A stretch of DNA of 64,000 bases from Capsicum annuum (GCF_002878395.1 NC_061122.1:77444998-77508997), one strand, 5' to 3'; counted from the first letter of the stretch, positions 48,858-60,587 are shown. Numbers and translations are program-made. Notes: generated by a model not told the origin, from the sequence alone.

Positions 48858-50754
48858 TGTTATACCCCAAAATCTCAATGATATTAATTTAATAGCTCTC
48901 ATGCATTTTAGAGTGATTTATAAGTTGAAAAATGATAAGGGATGTTAACTAGACCAGTAGAAAGTGTTTTGAAATTTTTGGAATGAGTTTTGAGATATTT
49001 TGGGACTCTAAATCAGTAAGGGTCGGTGATTAAGATGAGCTACGGAGGCAAGGCACACCCTGAATGCGAAAATCAGTAGTTTGTCACAATAAAGGTGTGT
49101 CATGTATTCTAGTGATTGTGTTAAGTACGTGTCATGCCAGTGGCATGGCGTGATAAGGACGTGTTATACTAGGGGTTGTGTCGAGGCCCAAATTCCATGT
49201 TCTCTTTAGTTTCTCAAGGGTAACTTGATTTTTTACATCCTAATTAGTCCTACAACTAGTACTAAAAGGGTTTTCTCCCCTCATAAGTCAAAATTACACC
49301 ATTCATCTCCTCCCAAGATCTCAAGATCACTCAAGAAGGGTTTCTTCTCCAAAACTCAAACTTCCAAGTCTCCAATTCAAGTTTCCTTCAAGAAATTCAT
49401 TAAGTTTAGGTATGTGGGGTTTGAACAAGGATTACCTTCCGTCCTCAATCTCATAAACTCAGTTTTACATGAATTTTATAGATTTAATTATTAGGGTTCA
49501 TACCCATTTTTCATGCTTTTGAAATTATGATGTTCCCATGTGATTTAAAGCTTGTTTGGCATAATAATTCACATTTTACTCATATTTTTATTCACATAGT
49601 TGATATTATGAAATGAGTTTTAGTAATTTGACATAAAGTTCCATAAGTTGATAAATGTACATAATTGTCAGCATGATTCGGTCAGTTTATAAGATATTCA
49701 AACATAATATTTTAGACTTTAGTCTATCACAGTATGATTATAACTTCAGCTTTTGTCTTATGATCTCAGATAAGATATGAAATTCACACAGTTATTCATG
49801 AGCATGATTTAGTAACATAAGCATGATTAATTTTTAGATTTATAAACCCATATGCTTAATTTAAGGTGAATTAAATATATTATGAGCACAAATATATTTT
49901 GGGAGTGGTATTTAGCACCAAAGGGATGTGGGTTCAGTGCAATCTATTTTTTAAAAACTATGTGTCACTGTAGGTCAAAGGAGCCTTATCAGAGAATGTC
50001 TCCCTTACACAAATAGGCTCAGCTTGGTGATTACACCAGTTCAGGTTCTATATCAATGACAAGGTATGGGACAATCCTCCTCAATGTGGGTTAGACATTG
50101 AACTTCATGTTAACTCATATGGTTTTTATCGGTTGTAAGAATCTCTCACAGTTTTGAAAATTATAGAAACTAAGCGTAATGACTCACAAAGTTTATTTAC
50201 ATCCTATTTTGTGAATTATGCTTATGCTTGGTATCAATTTTACTTATTGCCTTCATCCCCCATATACTCAGTACATTCCAAAAAGGCTGACCACATGTAT
50301 GTCTATGTGGCTTCATTATTTCATAATGTAGATTTTGGTGTTCGTCCTCAACAGTACGATTATCCATGATTGTCACCTTCTATATCCCGCCAGTTGATGA
50401 GTCTTTATATTTTGAGGGACAAGTCTATGCTTGTTTTCAGATGTTCAGCTACTATCAGTTCAGACTTTATGTTTTTAGTTCTTTAGGTCAACTGGGTATG
50501 TCCCAGAGGCTTGTCAAAACTAGTCAGTTGGTTTACTTTCCCTTCAGACTTTCATGAGTTTTAGATGTTGATTCACAATGTTTAGTTGGGATTATTTACT
50601 CCTTTTGAATTTAGATTATGAATGCAAGTTTTCACTCATGTTTTAAGTATATTATTCATGGTTCAGTACTGAGTAGATATCATAGGTTAGCTTCGGGGAT
50701 GCCTGTAGTCCTAAGCACCGTGTGACGTTAAGGGGATAGCCTCTGGGCATTACA
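48858..50754 (+). repeat. 3' LTR of element C
   Basis: It starts TGTTATACCCC right after a purine-rich GAAAAGATAA (48848-48857) and ends GGGCATTACA at 50754. 1897 bp. It has a cassette of 'gtgtcatgccagtggcatgg'-like repeats at about 49035-49190, and the 'catactcagtacattcc' block at about 50262. The open frame 49225-49494 and others inside are not supported as genes. Confidence 0.85.
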
Positions 50755-51032
50755 AATTCCCAAAAAAGAATCTATTATAGTCACTTTAGTATCATCGATA
50801 TTTATATCTCTTAATTTATACTGTTAATATTTGTGTGTGTTTTTCTCACACATATTGTGGCTACATACATTACTGCAAGGCTTCATCTTTTAGTAATGAA
50901 AAGCCCACATGTTTTCCCAATAAACCCTAAAACCCCTTTGTGAGAATTCTTTCAGGTGACTCAATAGAATGGGTGAACTAACTCAAACGGTAGAAAAGAG
51001 ACCTTAAGTTTATTTAATAACTTTTTTTTTTT

Positions 51033-51036
<4 letters not shown>
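50755..51036. other. AT-rich sequence downstream of element C, nothing recognised
   Basis: No coding frame, LTR end or repeat is seen. Confidence 0.5.

Positions 51037-51083
<47 letters not shown>
51037..51083. repeat. (TA)n microsatellite
   Basis: About 46 bp of uninterrupted TA repeats, preceded by a T12 run. Confidence 0.95.
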
Positions 51084-51086
<3 letters not shown>

Positions 51087-51769
51087 TTAACTTCTTAAAA
51101 TATATGGCAGTTAATTATAATATGAGATATTTTTTCAATTGATAATATAATATTTCTTGTAATATTTCGTAAGACACGAGCATTCATATATAAATTATTG
51201 TACGTTACGTAATATCAAAAATGTTTAGATCTTAGGCAAATTATTCTTCATTATAATTTTGAAAATTTATTCAATTGTTACGTGAACTATCAAAATTATT
51301 CTAGAAGTAAAAAATATATTTAAAAATTGAAGTATAACTTTACTTAATTGTATGCAAATTAGAGTATCGCCTTTTTTTTAACTTGTATAATATATGGTAT
51401 TACTTTTAATTGCGAAAAATAGGTCTAAACCATCAACATTGTAGTGATTGATATGCTTTAGAAGACATTCAAAGTTAAGTCAATATTTTTATAAATCTAA
51501 GTATTTGATAATCTAATTAATTTGAGTTTGAAATGTCCAAAAAGACATTCAAATAATTGAATTTTATTTTTTTTTTACAAAGCAACGCTAGAAATATGAT
51601 TGATTCAAATTAAAGTGGATTATACAAAATTTAAAAATAGAAAGTAGCTCTAAATTTAATTATTTACTACTTCCAATCATAATTACATCAATTGTATTTT
51701 CCAAAAATAGTAAATATTACTACTATGAATATGTGTGAAGAAGCAGGCAGCTTGTCGTCAACATGTCTG

Positions 51770-52460
51770 CTTCTTCACCTGCTTCAGCTGCTCCGTAATT
51801 TTATTATATTATCTCTAATTTATTATTTTAAGTAATTTATATATAAGAAAATTAATAATATTTAATTAAAAAAAAGTGAAATAGATATTTAAGACATGTC
51901 TGTTTCAGCTGCTTCAATCATAGTTTTATTATATCACCTCTAATTAATTACTATAAGTCATCTAGGTATTAAAAAATTATTAATATTTAATAAATAATAA
52001 AATAGACATAAATGATAAATTAATTCCTGATGTTTTAAATTAATAGGACATCTTATATGAGACTCATTTAAAAAAAATTCACAAATATATTTGCTCTATG
52101 ATTTTACTATATCCCCCTAATTAATTATTGTAAGACATTTACATATAAGAAAATCAATAATATTTAATTAAAAAAAAGGTAAATAGACATGAATAACATG
52201 TCTGCTTTAGTTGCTTCAACTGTAATTTTACTATATCACCCCTAACTAATTATTATAAGTCATTTAGGTATTAAAATAATGATAATATTTAATAGAAAAT
52301 AAAACTGATATAAAATAATAAATTAATTCTTGATGTTTTAAATTAACATGACATCTTATATGAGACTCATTTAAATTTTTTTTCACAATTATTTTCTTAT
52401 AGTAATTTTGCTATATCACTTCTAACTGGGTATTATAAATCATTTAGGACATATCCGCTT
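51770..52460. repeat. Higher-order tandem repeat (about 300 bp, two alternating half-units)
   Basis: The phrase 'gcttcarctgtaattttact' followed by 'atatcacctctaattaatta' recurs near 51785, 51908, 52090, 52210 and 52395. Alternate copies continue either with 'acatataagaaaattaataa' or with 'taggtattaaaataat' and 'aattaattcctgatgtttta'. The distance between like copies is about 302 bp (51905 to 52207). AT-rich and without genes. Confidence 0.75.
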
Positions 52461-52559
52461 AGCTGCTTCAATCATAAAATTTGATTGACTCTCGAATTTA
52501 TTTCAGTGCCACTTACATTGGAGTAGAAAAAAATTATAAATCATAATATTAAAAACTTA

Positions 52560-53230
52560 AATTATTTTAAGAATATAATTGACTATCAATGCCACAAAAA
52601 TTGGATAAGGAGAGTAACATATATTATTTAAAAATTAAATAAAAAATATTATAAATTATAATAGCTAACAATTTAAAATATTTAAAAATATATTAAAAAT
52701 ATGATTGATTATTTAAATTATATTTGTGTCAAATAAATTCAGGGTAGTTTTGACATTTTATAATTTGCACGTTTTAATGTTTTAATTTAGTAATTTGTTG
52801 ATCCAAATGATGTTTTCGAATTTAACTTGTTTTAAAAATTTAGTACTTTGTTTATTTTAATTTATTTATTTTATTTTGGTAAAATATTATTATTTAAAAA
52901 ATTATGCAAAAAAATAATTATAAGTCATAACTATTACCATCTTATCAGATTTTAAAAAGATATAGTAAAAAATATGATTGACTTTTGAAATTTTAATAGT
53001 GTCACATAAGTTGCGATAAAGCAAGTAACATAAATTATATGAAATTACATTAAAAGATACTAAAATCACAACGATTAACAACTTAAAATATTTTTAAAAA
53101 ATATATTAGTAAAAATTTGAACTCTCGAAATTCTATAATTGGGACAAAGCAAGTAACATAAATTACTGAATTACGTAAAAGGTACTATAAATTACAATGA
53201 TTAACAGCTTAAATTATTTAAAAATTTATA
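52560..53230. repeat. About 130-bp degenerate tandem repeat
   Basis: 'gcaagtaacataaatta' begins at 53021 and 53149 (128 bp apart), and an older copy (gagagtaacatatatta) lies at about 52610. Between them come 'aaattacattaaaag', 'acaacgattaacaacttaaa' and 'aaatatattaaaaa' in the same order. It ends about 80 bp before the Helitron-type terminus. Confidence 0.7.
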
Positions 53231-53306
53231 TTAATAAAAATTGGATTAATACTCCAAATGTTGTTTGTGCTACATAAATTGAGATAACATAAATAACATA
53301 TTTTGG

Positions 53307-53336
53307 ACCCGTGCTGGCACGGGTAACAGTATCTAG
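53307..53336 (+). mobile_element. Helitron 3' terminus (hairpin plus CTAG)
   Basis: ACCCGTGC-TG-GCACGGGT (53307-53324) is a perfect GC-rich hairpin in very AT-rich DNA. It is followed after 8 nt by CTAG (53333-53336) and then a T. Plant Helitrons end in a 16-20-nt hairpin a few bases before CTRR and insert between A and T, and this fits exactly. No Rep/helicase coding was seen, so the element is probably non-autonomous and would include the tandem repeats upstream. The 5' end (A followed by TC) could not be fixed. Confidence 0.7.
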
Positions 53337-53949
53337 TAAGCATAATAATTGGTAAAATTTGACAACAAACTATTAAGAAAATTTTAATTAAGATAAATAC
53401 TATAATAATAAATATATAGTAATCTATATATGTATACATATAAAGGAGACATTAGAGGCTACTGGTGTGGCACTTCTCAATGACTTTCATTCTCATTTTT
53501 CTTTTTTCTCAGCTTTTTAAATCTATTTTAATTTATTTTTATTGTAACAAAAAATCTAAATTGTTTTAATATATGTATTAATGTTGGTCATTATTGTGAA
53601 ATTAGAAAAGGTAATTATATGGTGAACATAAATGATAATTTTATTGTTGGAATAGGAAAGAGAATGAAAATTTGTAACAACAAATCAACTGAGAAAAGTA
53701 TAAAATATGAGCTTAAATGATCATTTTCATGATAGAAAATTTCATTATTGAAACATCCACCATAAGATATAAAATAATTCAGTAGAAGCACAGACGAGAA
53801 AAATAGAAGAAACAGCAGGAGACGAAAAAAATAAAAGAAGAAGCAGGAACAAATTTTGGCAATAATGAATGCAATAGTACAATACAATAATTTTTAACTA
53901 GGAGTAGCAGAAAAAAGAAACTATTGTTGTGCATTGGCAGCAAATTCTT
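53337..53949. other. AT-rich sequence, no gene recognised
   Basis: It contains a short 'tatgtatacatat' palindrome (about 53425), and a purine-rich stretch at about 53785-53860 ('agaagcacagacgagaaaaa') that is partly repeated at 54150-54205. Open frames on the minus strand are low complexity. Confidence 0.5.
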
Positions 53950-54120
53950 TCAGAGACTTGAGGCAATTATTTTGTCACGTCCTGACCGTGTATTCTTGTG
54001 AATGATACCATTTGCTTCAAACTCTACTGTAATAGATACAATACCATTCTCTCGAGAGACGATATCCTTCTTCTTTTTGTAAACTTTCTGGTCACATAGT
54101 TCAGTTAACTCTCCAATTGG
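53950..54120 (-). CDS. Exon-like fragment, 56 codons plus stop, unidentified
   Basis: On the minus strand a TTTTTAG acceptor-like site at 54121-54127 is followed by an uninterrupted 57-codon frame ending in TGA at 53950-53952. The composition is protein-like: PIGELTELCDQKVYKKKKD, then RENGIVSITVEFEANGIIHK, ending GRDKIIASSL. Codon use is less AT-biased than the flanks, and it is bracketed by copies of an agaagcacaga-type purine-rich repeat. I do not recognise the protein. It could be the last exon of a host gene, or a gene piece captured by a Helitron or similar transposon. No start codon or upstream exon was found. Confidence 0.4.
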   Translation of the reverse strand, partial: PIGELTELCDQKVYKKKKDIVSRENGIVSITVEFEANGIIHKNTRSGRDKIIASSL

Positions 54121-55253
54121 CTAAAAAGAAGCAAGAAAAAAAAACCAGGAAGAAGAAGCACAGATGGAAAAATAGAAGAAGAACAGGAACAAGTCTTGGC
54201 CTTATTATTAATTTGTTAAGCATTTTATTTTCTTATTGGTGTAACTATTCTTTAGGAAAATTTAGTTAATAGCTTTTATGAGAATTTCGTAAGTTTGGAA
54301 ATTCTATTAATTGTGTGTAAATTTGTTGCTAATTTTTAGGAATCACTTTGTAATATGAAACTTATGCCAATAATATTGCATCAAATTTTTAATTATTAGT
54401 TTTTAATTTCGCATTCGGTATTTGGTAACTGTATTACAGTTCAATTAAATTTGAATTCACATCGAAAAGTTCAACATTAGAGATAAAGCACCCTTCTAAC
54501 AAAGAGTTTTTACTGTTGTTGTTACGCGATTTCAATATAATTGAATATATTTTTCACTTCAAACCTATGTATGAATGAATTAATTTTAAAACTAGGAGAA
54601 GAAAAAAATGAAAAGTACATGGAATATATGAAGAATATTTTTAAAATTAAATTGTAATTTGCAAATAATGGTTCATTTATTTAATTTTATATATAGTCAT
54701 TCTAGGTATGTGGAGAATAAGAATTGACTTTTGATTTGAAACGAATTTTAGAAAATAAAAGAAGAATAATGGTCGTAAAAAGGAAATTGGCTTAATTAAC
54801 GTGTGAGGAAGAAGGAAAATTAAATAAAAATGGAAAAGAATAACATAAAGGAAAAAATAAAAAGGGGTGTCGAAGATTTGAATTTAATTGTAAATTTCCT
54901 AATTTTTTTTTTTTCGATTCTAGTTCATTTCATATTAATATTAGTATTCATATATAATAATAAAGTTAAAATAATTTTTAATTAATGTTACCTTAATTTA
55001 ATAAATAAATAAATAAATAAATAAGCAATTTGTGATATGTATTTTTAGTAAGATGACTAATATAGAACGGTACCTCTCTTTAGTCACATTAGTATTTATC
55101 AAGTCCTTAATTTTTTCCTCTTTTTTTCCAAAAAGTTTTTAAAATTTTATTCAATTTACTGTTTAAAATAATTTTTATGACAAATAATTAATATAATTAA
55201 TGTACTAATTCAATTATAATTATTTTACTATAAATTAATTTTCAAAATGACTA
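54121..55253. other. AT-rich sequence with an (AAAT)n run, no gene recognised
   Basis: It includes an approximately 23-bp AAAT microsatellite at 55003-55025. Nothing else is supported. Confidence 0.5.
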
Positions 55254-55478
55254 TTCTCTCCGTTTCAATTGGATAAATTTAATTTAAATTTTTATTTTAC
55301 TCCTATAATTGATTATATCATTAAATGGTGAACAAATATAATTTTAAAGTCTATTCTTATGTCCAATAAATATCTGATATTGTAAATGGTAAAATAGTAA
55401 AATTCATTATTCAATTTATGATTTCTTAATCACCATATAAAATGAAATATGTCCAACTAAAATGAGATGGATAGAGTC
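55254..55478. mobile_element. Stowaway-like MITE
   Basis: The left end, TTCTCTCCGTTTCAATTGGA, and the inverted right end, ACTCTATCCATCTCATTTTA, are imperfect inverted repeats of the CTCCCTCCGT-type seen in plant Stowaway (Tc1/mariner-derived) elements. The element is about 225 bp, has no coding capacity, and is flanked by TA on both sides (55252-55253 and 55479-55480). Confidence 0.6.
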
Positions 55479-55725
55479 TACGTCTTAGTGAGAAGTAATT
55501 TTTTTTCTTTTGCTTGTATAATAATATAGGAGAAACTTAAGCTTACTTACGTGAGAAAATTGAAGGATAGGTGTCTTTTAAGTCTTGAATGAAGGATTGG
55601 TGACATTGACAAACAGATAGGGTAAAACATTATTAGGAAACTTGATCAAGTTAATTGTGGACTTGATTAATATTTTTAAAACTTTCTAATCTTTTTAAAA
55701 ATACAAATCAACCCAACCCACACCC

Positions 55726-55990
55726 TCTTCAATCCAAATCAACCACTCTCTTCTCTCTCTCGATAGCTTCTCTCAACTCTCTACCCACCAACAGTTCTGC
55801 AAAATTTCTTCCTTCAACCCCCGACGATAAATAGTTGGGCTTCTAGTTCCCCTCTTCAATTCAATCAACCTGTCTCTCATCCCTCTCTCGACAGCTTCTC
55901 TCAACTCTCTCCCAACCAACTGTTCTGCAAATTTCTTATTTCAATCCTTGGAGACTTCAATATCTGACTATAAATAGTTGGGATTCCAGT
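55726..55990 (+). promoter_or_regulatory. Duplicated pyrimidine-rich leader upstream of DUF1985 gene 1
   Basis: Two related units of about 125-130 bp lie in tandem. Each reads ctcttcaat..., aatcaacc, then 'agcttctctcaactctctac', 'aactgttctgcaaatttctt' and 'ataaatagttggg'. CT-rich sequence of this kind is typical of plant 5' leaders. It precedes a small open frame (ATG at 56012) that ends in an AG|GTAAAA donor-like site at 56078-56080, so it may be the transcribed first exon of the gene downstream. That is inference. Confidence 0.5.
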
Positions 55991-56404
55991 TCCTTTTCGA
56001 CTTCAATCGACATGACAGCCTTGTTCTTCGGCCACAACAGCTTCGAATTCTTCATCGGTCCTTTTCTTCTTTCACAGGTAAAAATTTATGGCCTTTTTAG
56101 TTTTGAAAAAAATGAGGAACTTGATCCAACTTCTCTTATAGTATTGGTTAACAATTTCAATATTTGTTGCTCTAATTTGAAATGCGGTCTGAATAGAACC
56201 CAAATTTCTAGTATTTTTTCTCTTCACTTCTCTTTTCAAAGTGAATTATGATATTTTGTTGTTTGTTGTATTTTTTTGATGTTTGATTTTTATTATTTGT
56301 GTTTGTAAAAAGAAAGAACAATTTGGTTTGATTTGTTCTGTTCTTGTTCTTGGTAAAAATGGTGAAATTATTGTTTTTTGTTTAACAAATTTATGCTACT
56401 GTTT

Positions 56405-57120
56405 CCTCTGACAGATTACCCATCTAGTGTAACATATTAACCATCTGATGCAACAGATCAACCATCTGATGCACCAGAGGAACCATTAGATTACAATTTT
56501 GATGCAACAGATTAATAATCTAATGCAACAGCTTTACCATATATTACAATAGATTAAGCTTCGAATAAAAAATCTAATGCAACTAATTAACCATCTGGTG
56601 CAATGGAAGAACCATCAGATTAATGATCTGATGCAACAGATGAACCTCCTGTTGGATAAAATCCTACCAACTCTTCCTAAAGGAAAAGTCCAAGACTTGA
56701 TTTTTTCAACTGATCACTCATCTGCCGTGATAGACGACCCTATGTTGGAAGAAATCTAAACAATATTGACCGTTGATAACTATTCCAACAGATCACTCAT
56801 GTGTTGCAACAGATGTGTGACCTGTTGCACAGACCATTCATCTTTCTCAACAGATGAGTGATATGTTTTGTATTGTCGCAACAAATTACTCAGCCGTTGC
56901 TACAGATTATTTAACTATTCCAACAAATTACTCATATGTTGCAACAGATGATGTCACAACAGTTGTGTGATCTATTGAACAGACCATTCATCTATCTTAA
57001 AAGATGAGTGGTATGTTTTGTATTGTTGCAATAGAGTACTCATCCGCTGCAATAGTTTGATTATATGCTACAACAGATATACAACTGGTACAATAGATCT
57101 GTGATCTGTTGCAACTATTA
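56405..57120. repeat. Palindromic TGTTGCAACAGAT minisatellite, intron 1 of gene 1
   Basis: Dozens of variants of 'ctgatgcaacagat', 'tgttgcaacagatg' and 'atctgttgcaac' cover this interval, often paired into ATCTGTTGCAACAGAT-like palindromes. About 110 bp of unrelated sequence (about 56650-56760) interrupts them. Confidence 0.85.
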
Positions 57121-57214
57121 TTTTATTATTTTGCTTGTTTGATTTACTGTTATCCCTTTTTAATGATGCATTAATCAACAATAATATATTATTTTATATT
57201 CCTATTAATTTTAG

Positions 57215-59608
57215 ATAATATGGTTCCCAAAAGAACAAAAGCCGAATCAAGTCCAAGTAAAGGAACAAGTGAAGCAGCTAGGCTACATCCACCACTCTAT
57301 GAGCTTACTTTACAAGTGTTATCTCAATCGGGAGCAGAATATAATAAACACGGGGAGGAGGAATATTTCAAAAGAGATAATGCAGATGCTAATAGCCCTT
57401 CCACCGAAGAGCTGGTCAAAGCCTTCAGCATTGATCGCTATCCTATGAGAATACAATGCGATTGTGCCGCAGATTTAACGGGTGATTTCGTGGTTAAGTC
57501 AGCCATGGGAAAATCTTTCGACACCTTTAGAAAAATACTTCGAGAATAAAAATTGGATGGTTATTTCAGGGACAGTTGCTTTGGGAAATATCTTAATTTG
57601 TCGGAGGACAACAATGCTCGTTTCCAAATGAAAATGGTATATGAACTTCTCAAGCGTAGGTTTATGTATGAAAATAAAGATAAGATGGATGAGGTGTGGA
57701 TAAATTACTGTGGCATGCCTGTTTATTTTGGTTGGAAGGAGTTTGTCATAGTTACTGAACTAAAATGTTATCCTCCTTTTCAAGTTATACCTATTCTAAC
57801 CCAAAAAAAACACCCCGCACACCCAAAAAATGCAAAGGCAAGTCGTGTGATCGTGATGACCTGGTGTTCATTGTTGGTCCAAGCTTTAAAAACAAAAATT
57901 TTATAGAAGCGTTGAAAGGTAAAGGACTTTCAAAGAAGCATAACCAGACATTGTGCTTGGTTTGGTTTGTACATAATATTCTTTAGGCAAGAGACATTAA
58001 CAACAACATAAGCCTCGGTTTAATAAAGCTCTCCGAGGATCTTGAGGCGTTTAACAGCTATCCATGGGGGTATGAAATCTTCAAAATGGCTATCAAATAT
58101 TTGTTGACTCCGTTAGCGCCAAAGACAGTCAACTTATATGGTTTCCCATGGGCTTTCATGGTAAATGTTTCTTTCTTCTATTATGATATCATTCATTTTT
58201 TTCGCTCAATAATGGTTTTGATTTATTGGCGTTATTTTATAGGCTTGAGCATTTGAAGTCATTCCTTATTTGAGACAACAAGTGAACTACCAGGAAGGAG
58301 TTTCCTGTCCAAGAATCTTGAGATGATTGTCGGCGAAAACTCATAAAAATGCAAAATTTCTTGATCTTTTCAACCCCCCGAAGGATGCAGTAAGTATAAT
58401 TATAATTAGTTTTTTTAATTAATATTTTTTTTGAATGATCTAATCATCATTCTAATATGTGTTATGATTTATGTTAGAATGTGCATCCGTCGCTAGTTAT
58501 GACCAATCGAGAGTTGAAGATGCCATTTTTTCTTACATTACGGTCTGTGCAAACTTTATCGGACCCTAAGGTCATCGACAGAATAAAAATGGAATTGTTT
58601 GGAGCAACAACCATTATAAGAAAAACAATTTTGGAGGGTGGACTTGTTGTTGTTGATGGAGTTGTTAATGGTGGTAGTGGTGCAACTAGTGGTGCTAATG
58701 ATGCTCCTCTTACAGTATTTAAAGCAAACCATTATGAGTATGATCATACTGGTTATATAGATTTTGCCTTTCCCAGCGAATGTTCTGCATGCAAATATCA
58801 AGATTGCAGGGCAAAACATAATGTAGTGATTAATGTTATTAATACATTAACTGCTTCTATAAAGGAACTGACATCTAAGAGGGGTCTCATTCCATCAAAG
58901 AGAATTTTATTTATATCCGCTCCATTAGAGATTAGAGCTAAGAGGAGAAAGAGAGTGATTTCAAAGGCATTATCAGACATTCAAAAAAGCAAAATTATAA
59001 TTCCTCTGTCTGCGTGTTGCACTGAGCAACGTATAATGTCCAAAGGAGAGCAGCACAAGCTGAAGAAGGTGAATATATTATATGTATTCCAACTGACAAA
59101 ACAAAGAGACACATATCTGTTTCAACAGATGATATATCTGCTGAAAATTATCAAATAGATATATATACATCTGTTGCAACAGTTGACTAACCTGTTGCAC
59201 CAGATACTTTATCTGGTGCAACATATGTCTTGTCTATTTTAGTAAATCAAACAACTCTTCGTACAACTTTTATTTGTACCAACAGATGACCTATCTGCTG
59301 CAACAGATGATTCATATGTTGTAATGAATGGTTCATCTATTGGAAATTATCACACAGGGTCTTCCTCATGTAGAAATTTGTTCCAACAGTTGATTCATTG
59401 TTGCAACAGAAATATAATATGTTTGGGATAATTTAAAATGAGAGGAAGACCTGTTTGATTTGCTAGAAGAGATGAGTTATCCTTTTTCATTTTATTGTAT
59501 CTCCGTGATTAGCATTGACCAATTCTGACTTTTCAGGTGGATGTAGAAAAAGCTACTGCTACGCAAGCGACAATGAAGATCCACGACGAGCAAAGCCGAA
59601 TTCCATAG
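57215..59608 (+). pseudogene. DUF1985 / Ulp1-protease-family gene 1, broken and lacking the protease part
   Basis: The coding exons inferred from AG/GT borders are 57215-58160 (ATG 57220), 58243-58389, 58478-59068 and 59537-59608. Exon 1 has a charged start ([20 protein letters not shown]) and then the DUF1985-type region: RDSCFGKYLNLSEDNNARFQ, then YELLKRRFMYENKDKMDEVW and GWKEFVIVTELKCYPPF. Exon 3 carries MPFFLTLRSVQTLSDPKVID, a Cys cluster CSACKYQDC and KELTSKRGLIPSKRI. Proteins of this plant family usually end in a C48 (Ulp1-like) SUMO-protease domain and are often carried by MULE-type transposons; no protease follows here. Lesions are TAA at 57547, a frameshift at about 57770-57810 near an A-run, and TAG/TGA replacing Trp at 57984, 58246 and 58324. 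Confidence 0.8.
59085..59440. repeat. Palindromic TGTTGCAACAGAT minisatellite, intron 3 of gene 1
   Basis: Same motif family as 56405-57120, for example 'catctgttgcaacag' at about 59168 and 'ctatctgctgcaacagatga' at about 59291. It lies wholly between the splice-like borders at 59069 and 59536. Confidence 0.85.
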
Positions 59609-60587
59609 CTGCAGATGAAGAACAACTTGTCCATACTGAGTAGATCTTTATAGCTTGAGCTTGTCAAAGCAATCCTTGGCAGTATACTTAAATTATTATT
59701 GATGTATTTGTTGAGATTTGTACCCATAATAATTTTTTTACACTTCATTTATTCGTTGACTTATTTCAGCTAATTTATGAAGGCTTCAATTTATTTTATT
59801 TTGTCTATGAATTTTATTTATTCTTTAGATTTGAACTTATTAATTGAAAAGGAATACTAGATTCAAATATTACAACAGATAATGTATCTGTTGCAATAGA
59901 TAACACATCTATTAGAAAATTCAAATAGATTTAGACATATATTGCAACAGGTAGGTAATTTGTTAGAATTTATCAAACAGGTCTTCCTACTGTTGCAACA
60001 GATGGACTTTAGATAAAAACATTAAGATAACACAACATATGACACATCTATTGGGGAAAAAGAATAGATTTAGATATATGTTGCAATAGATGGACTTTAT
60101 CTGTTGCAACAGACAGCACATCTATTGGAATAATCGAATAGATTTATACATATGTTGCAACAGGTAGGTTATCTGTTGGAATTTATCAAAAATGTCTTTC
60201 CACTGTTGCAACAGATGGACTTTAGATAAAAACATCGAGATAATGCAATAGATGACCAACCTATTGCAATAGATAAACTATATATCAGAACAAATAGGAT
60301 AATTGTTACAACGGATGAAGAATCTGTTGCATTATAAAAACTCAACTTTTGTTGGACATAAAAAATTTCCACTACGTTTGATAAGGTTAAAGTGAATTGA
60401 AATAAAAAAGGCGCAACCCATCGACGGTGTTCAGTTCAAACACCTAAAATAAAATAGGCACCAAGTAGACATATTCATTATAAAGACGTAAAATAAAATA
60501 GGCATCAAATGGGTTAGTATCGGTCCTGGAACATTTCGCTGACTTGCCGTCACTTGGCCCCCAACGGTCATTTTTTTCCCTCATTAT
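59609..60587. repeat. Spacer with further TGTTGCAACAGAT minisatellite
   Basis: After the gene-1 stop there is unassigned AT-rich sequence to about 59860. The palindromic minisatellite follows (about 59868-60335, for example 'atctgttgcaacagac' near 60108). At about 60450-60510 the phrase 'taaaataaaataggca' occurs twice, 35 bp apart. No coding sequence was recognised. Confidence 0.7.

Larger units (their letters stand above)
29341..50754 (+). mobile_element. Ty3/gypsy element C (Tekay/Del-like), 5'-truncated and split by element E
   Basis: Gag, PR, RT, RNase H and the start of IN lie at 29341-32727. The rest of IN, the chromodomain, a polypurine region and a 3' LTR lie at 47659-50754. The 14.9 kb between is element E with TSD GTAAG. 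No 5' LTR, primer site or gag start was found upstream of 29341, so the 5' end is lost. Decay is heavier than in element F. Confidence 0.8.

Noticed and set aside
53413..53440. A second Helitron starting at TCTATATATGTATACAT
   Set aside because: The TC start fits, but no matching hairpin plus CTRR end was found downstream, so it is too weak to call.
56577..56759. 60-aa open frame as a real upstream exon
   Set aside because: Half of it is made of the TGTTGCAACAGAT repeat, and no splice border or domain supports it.
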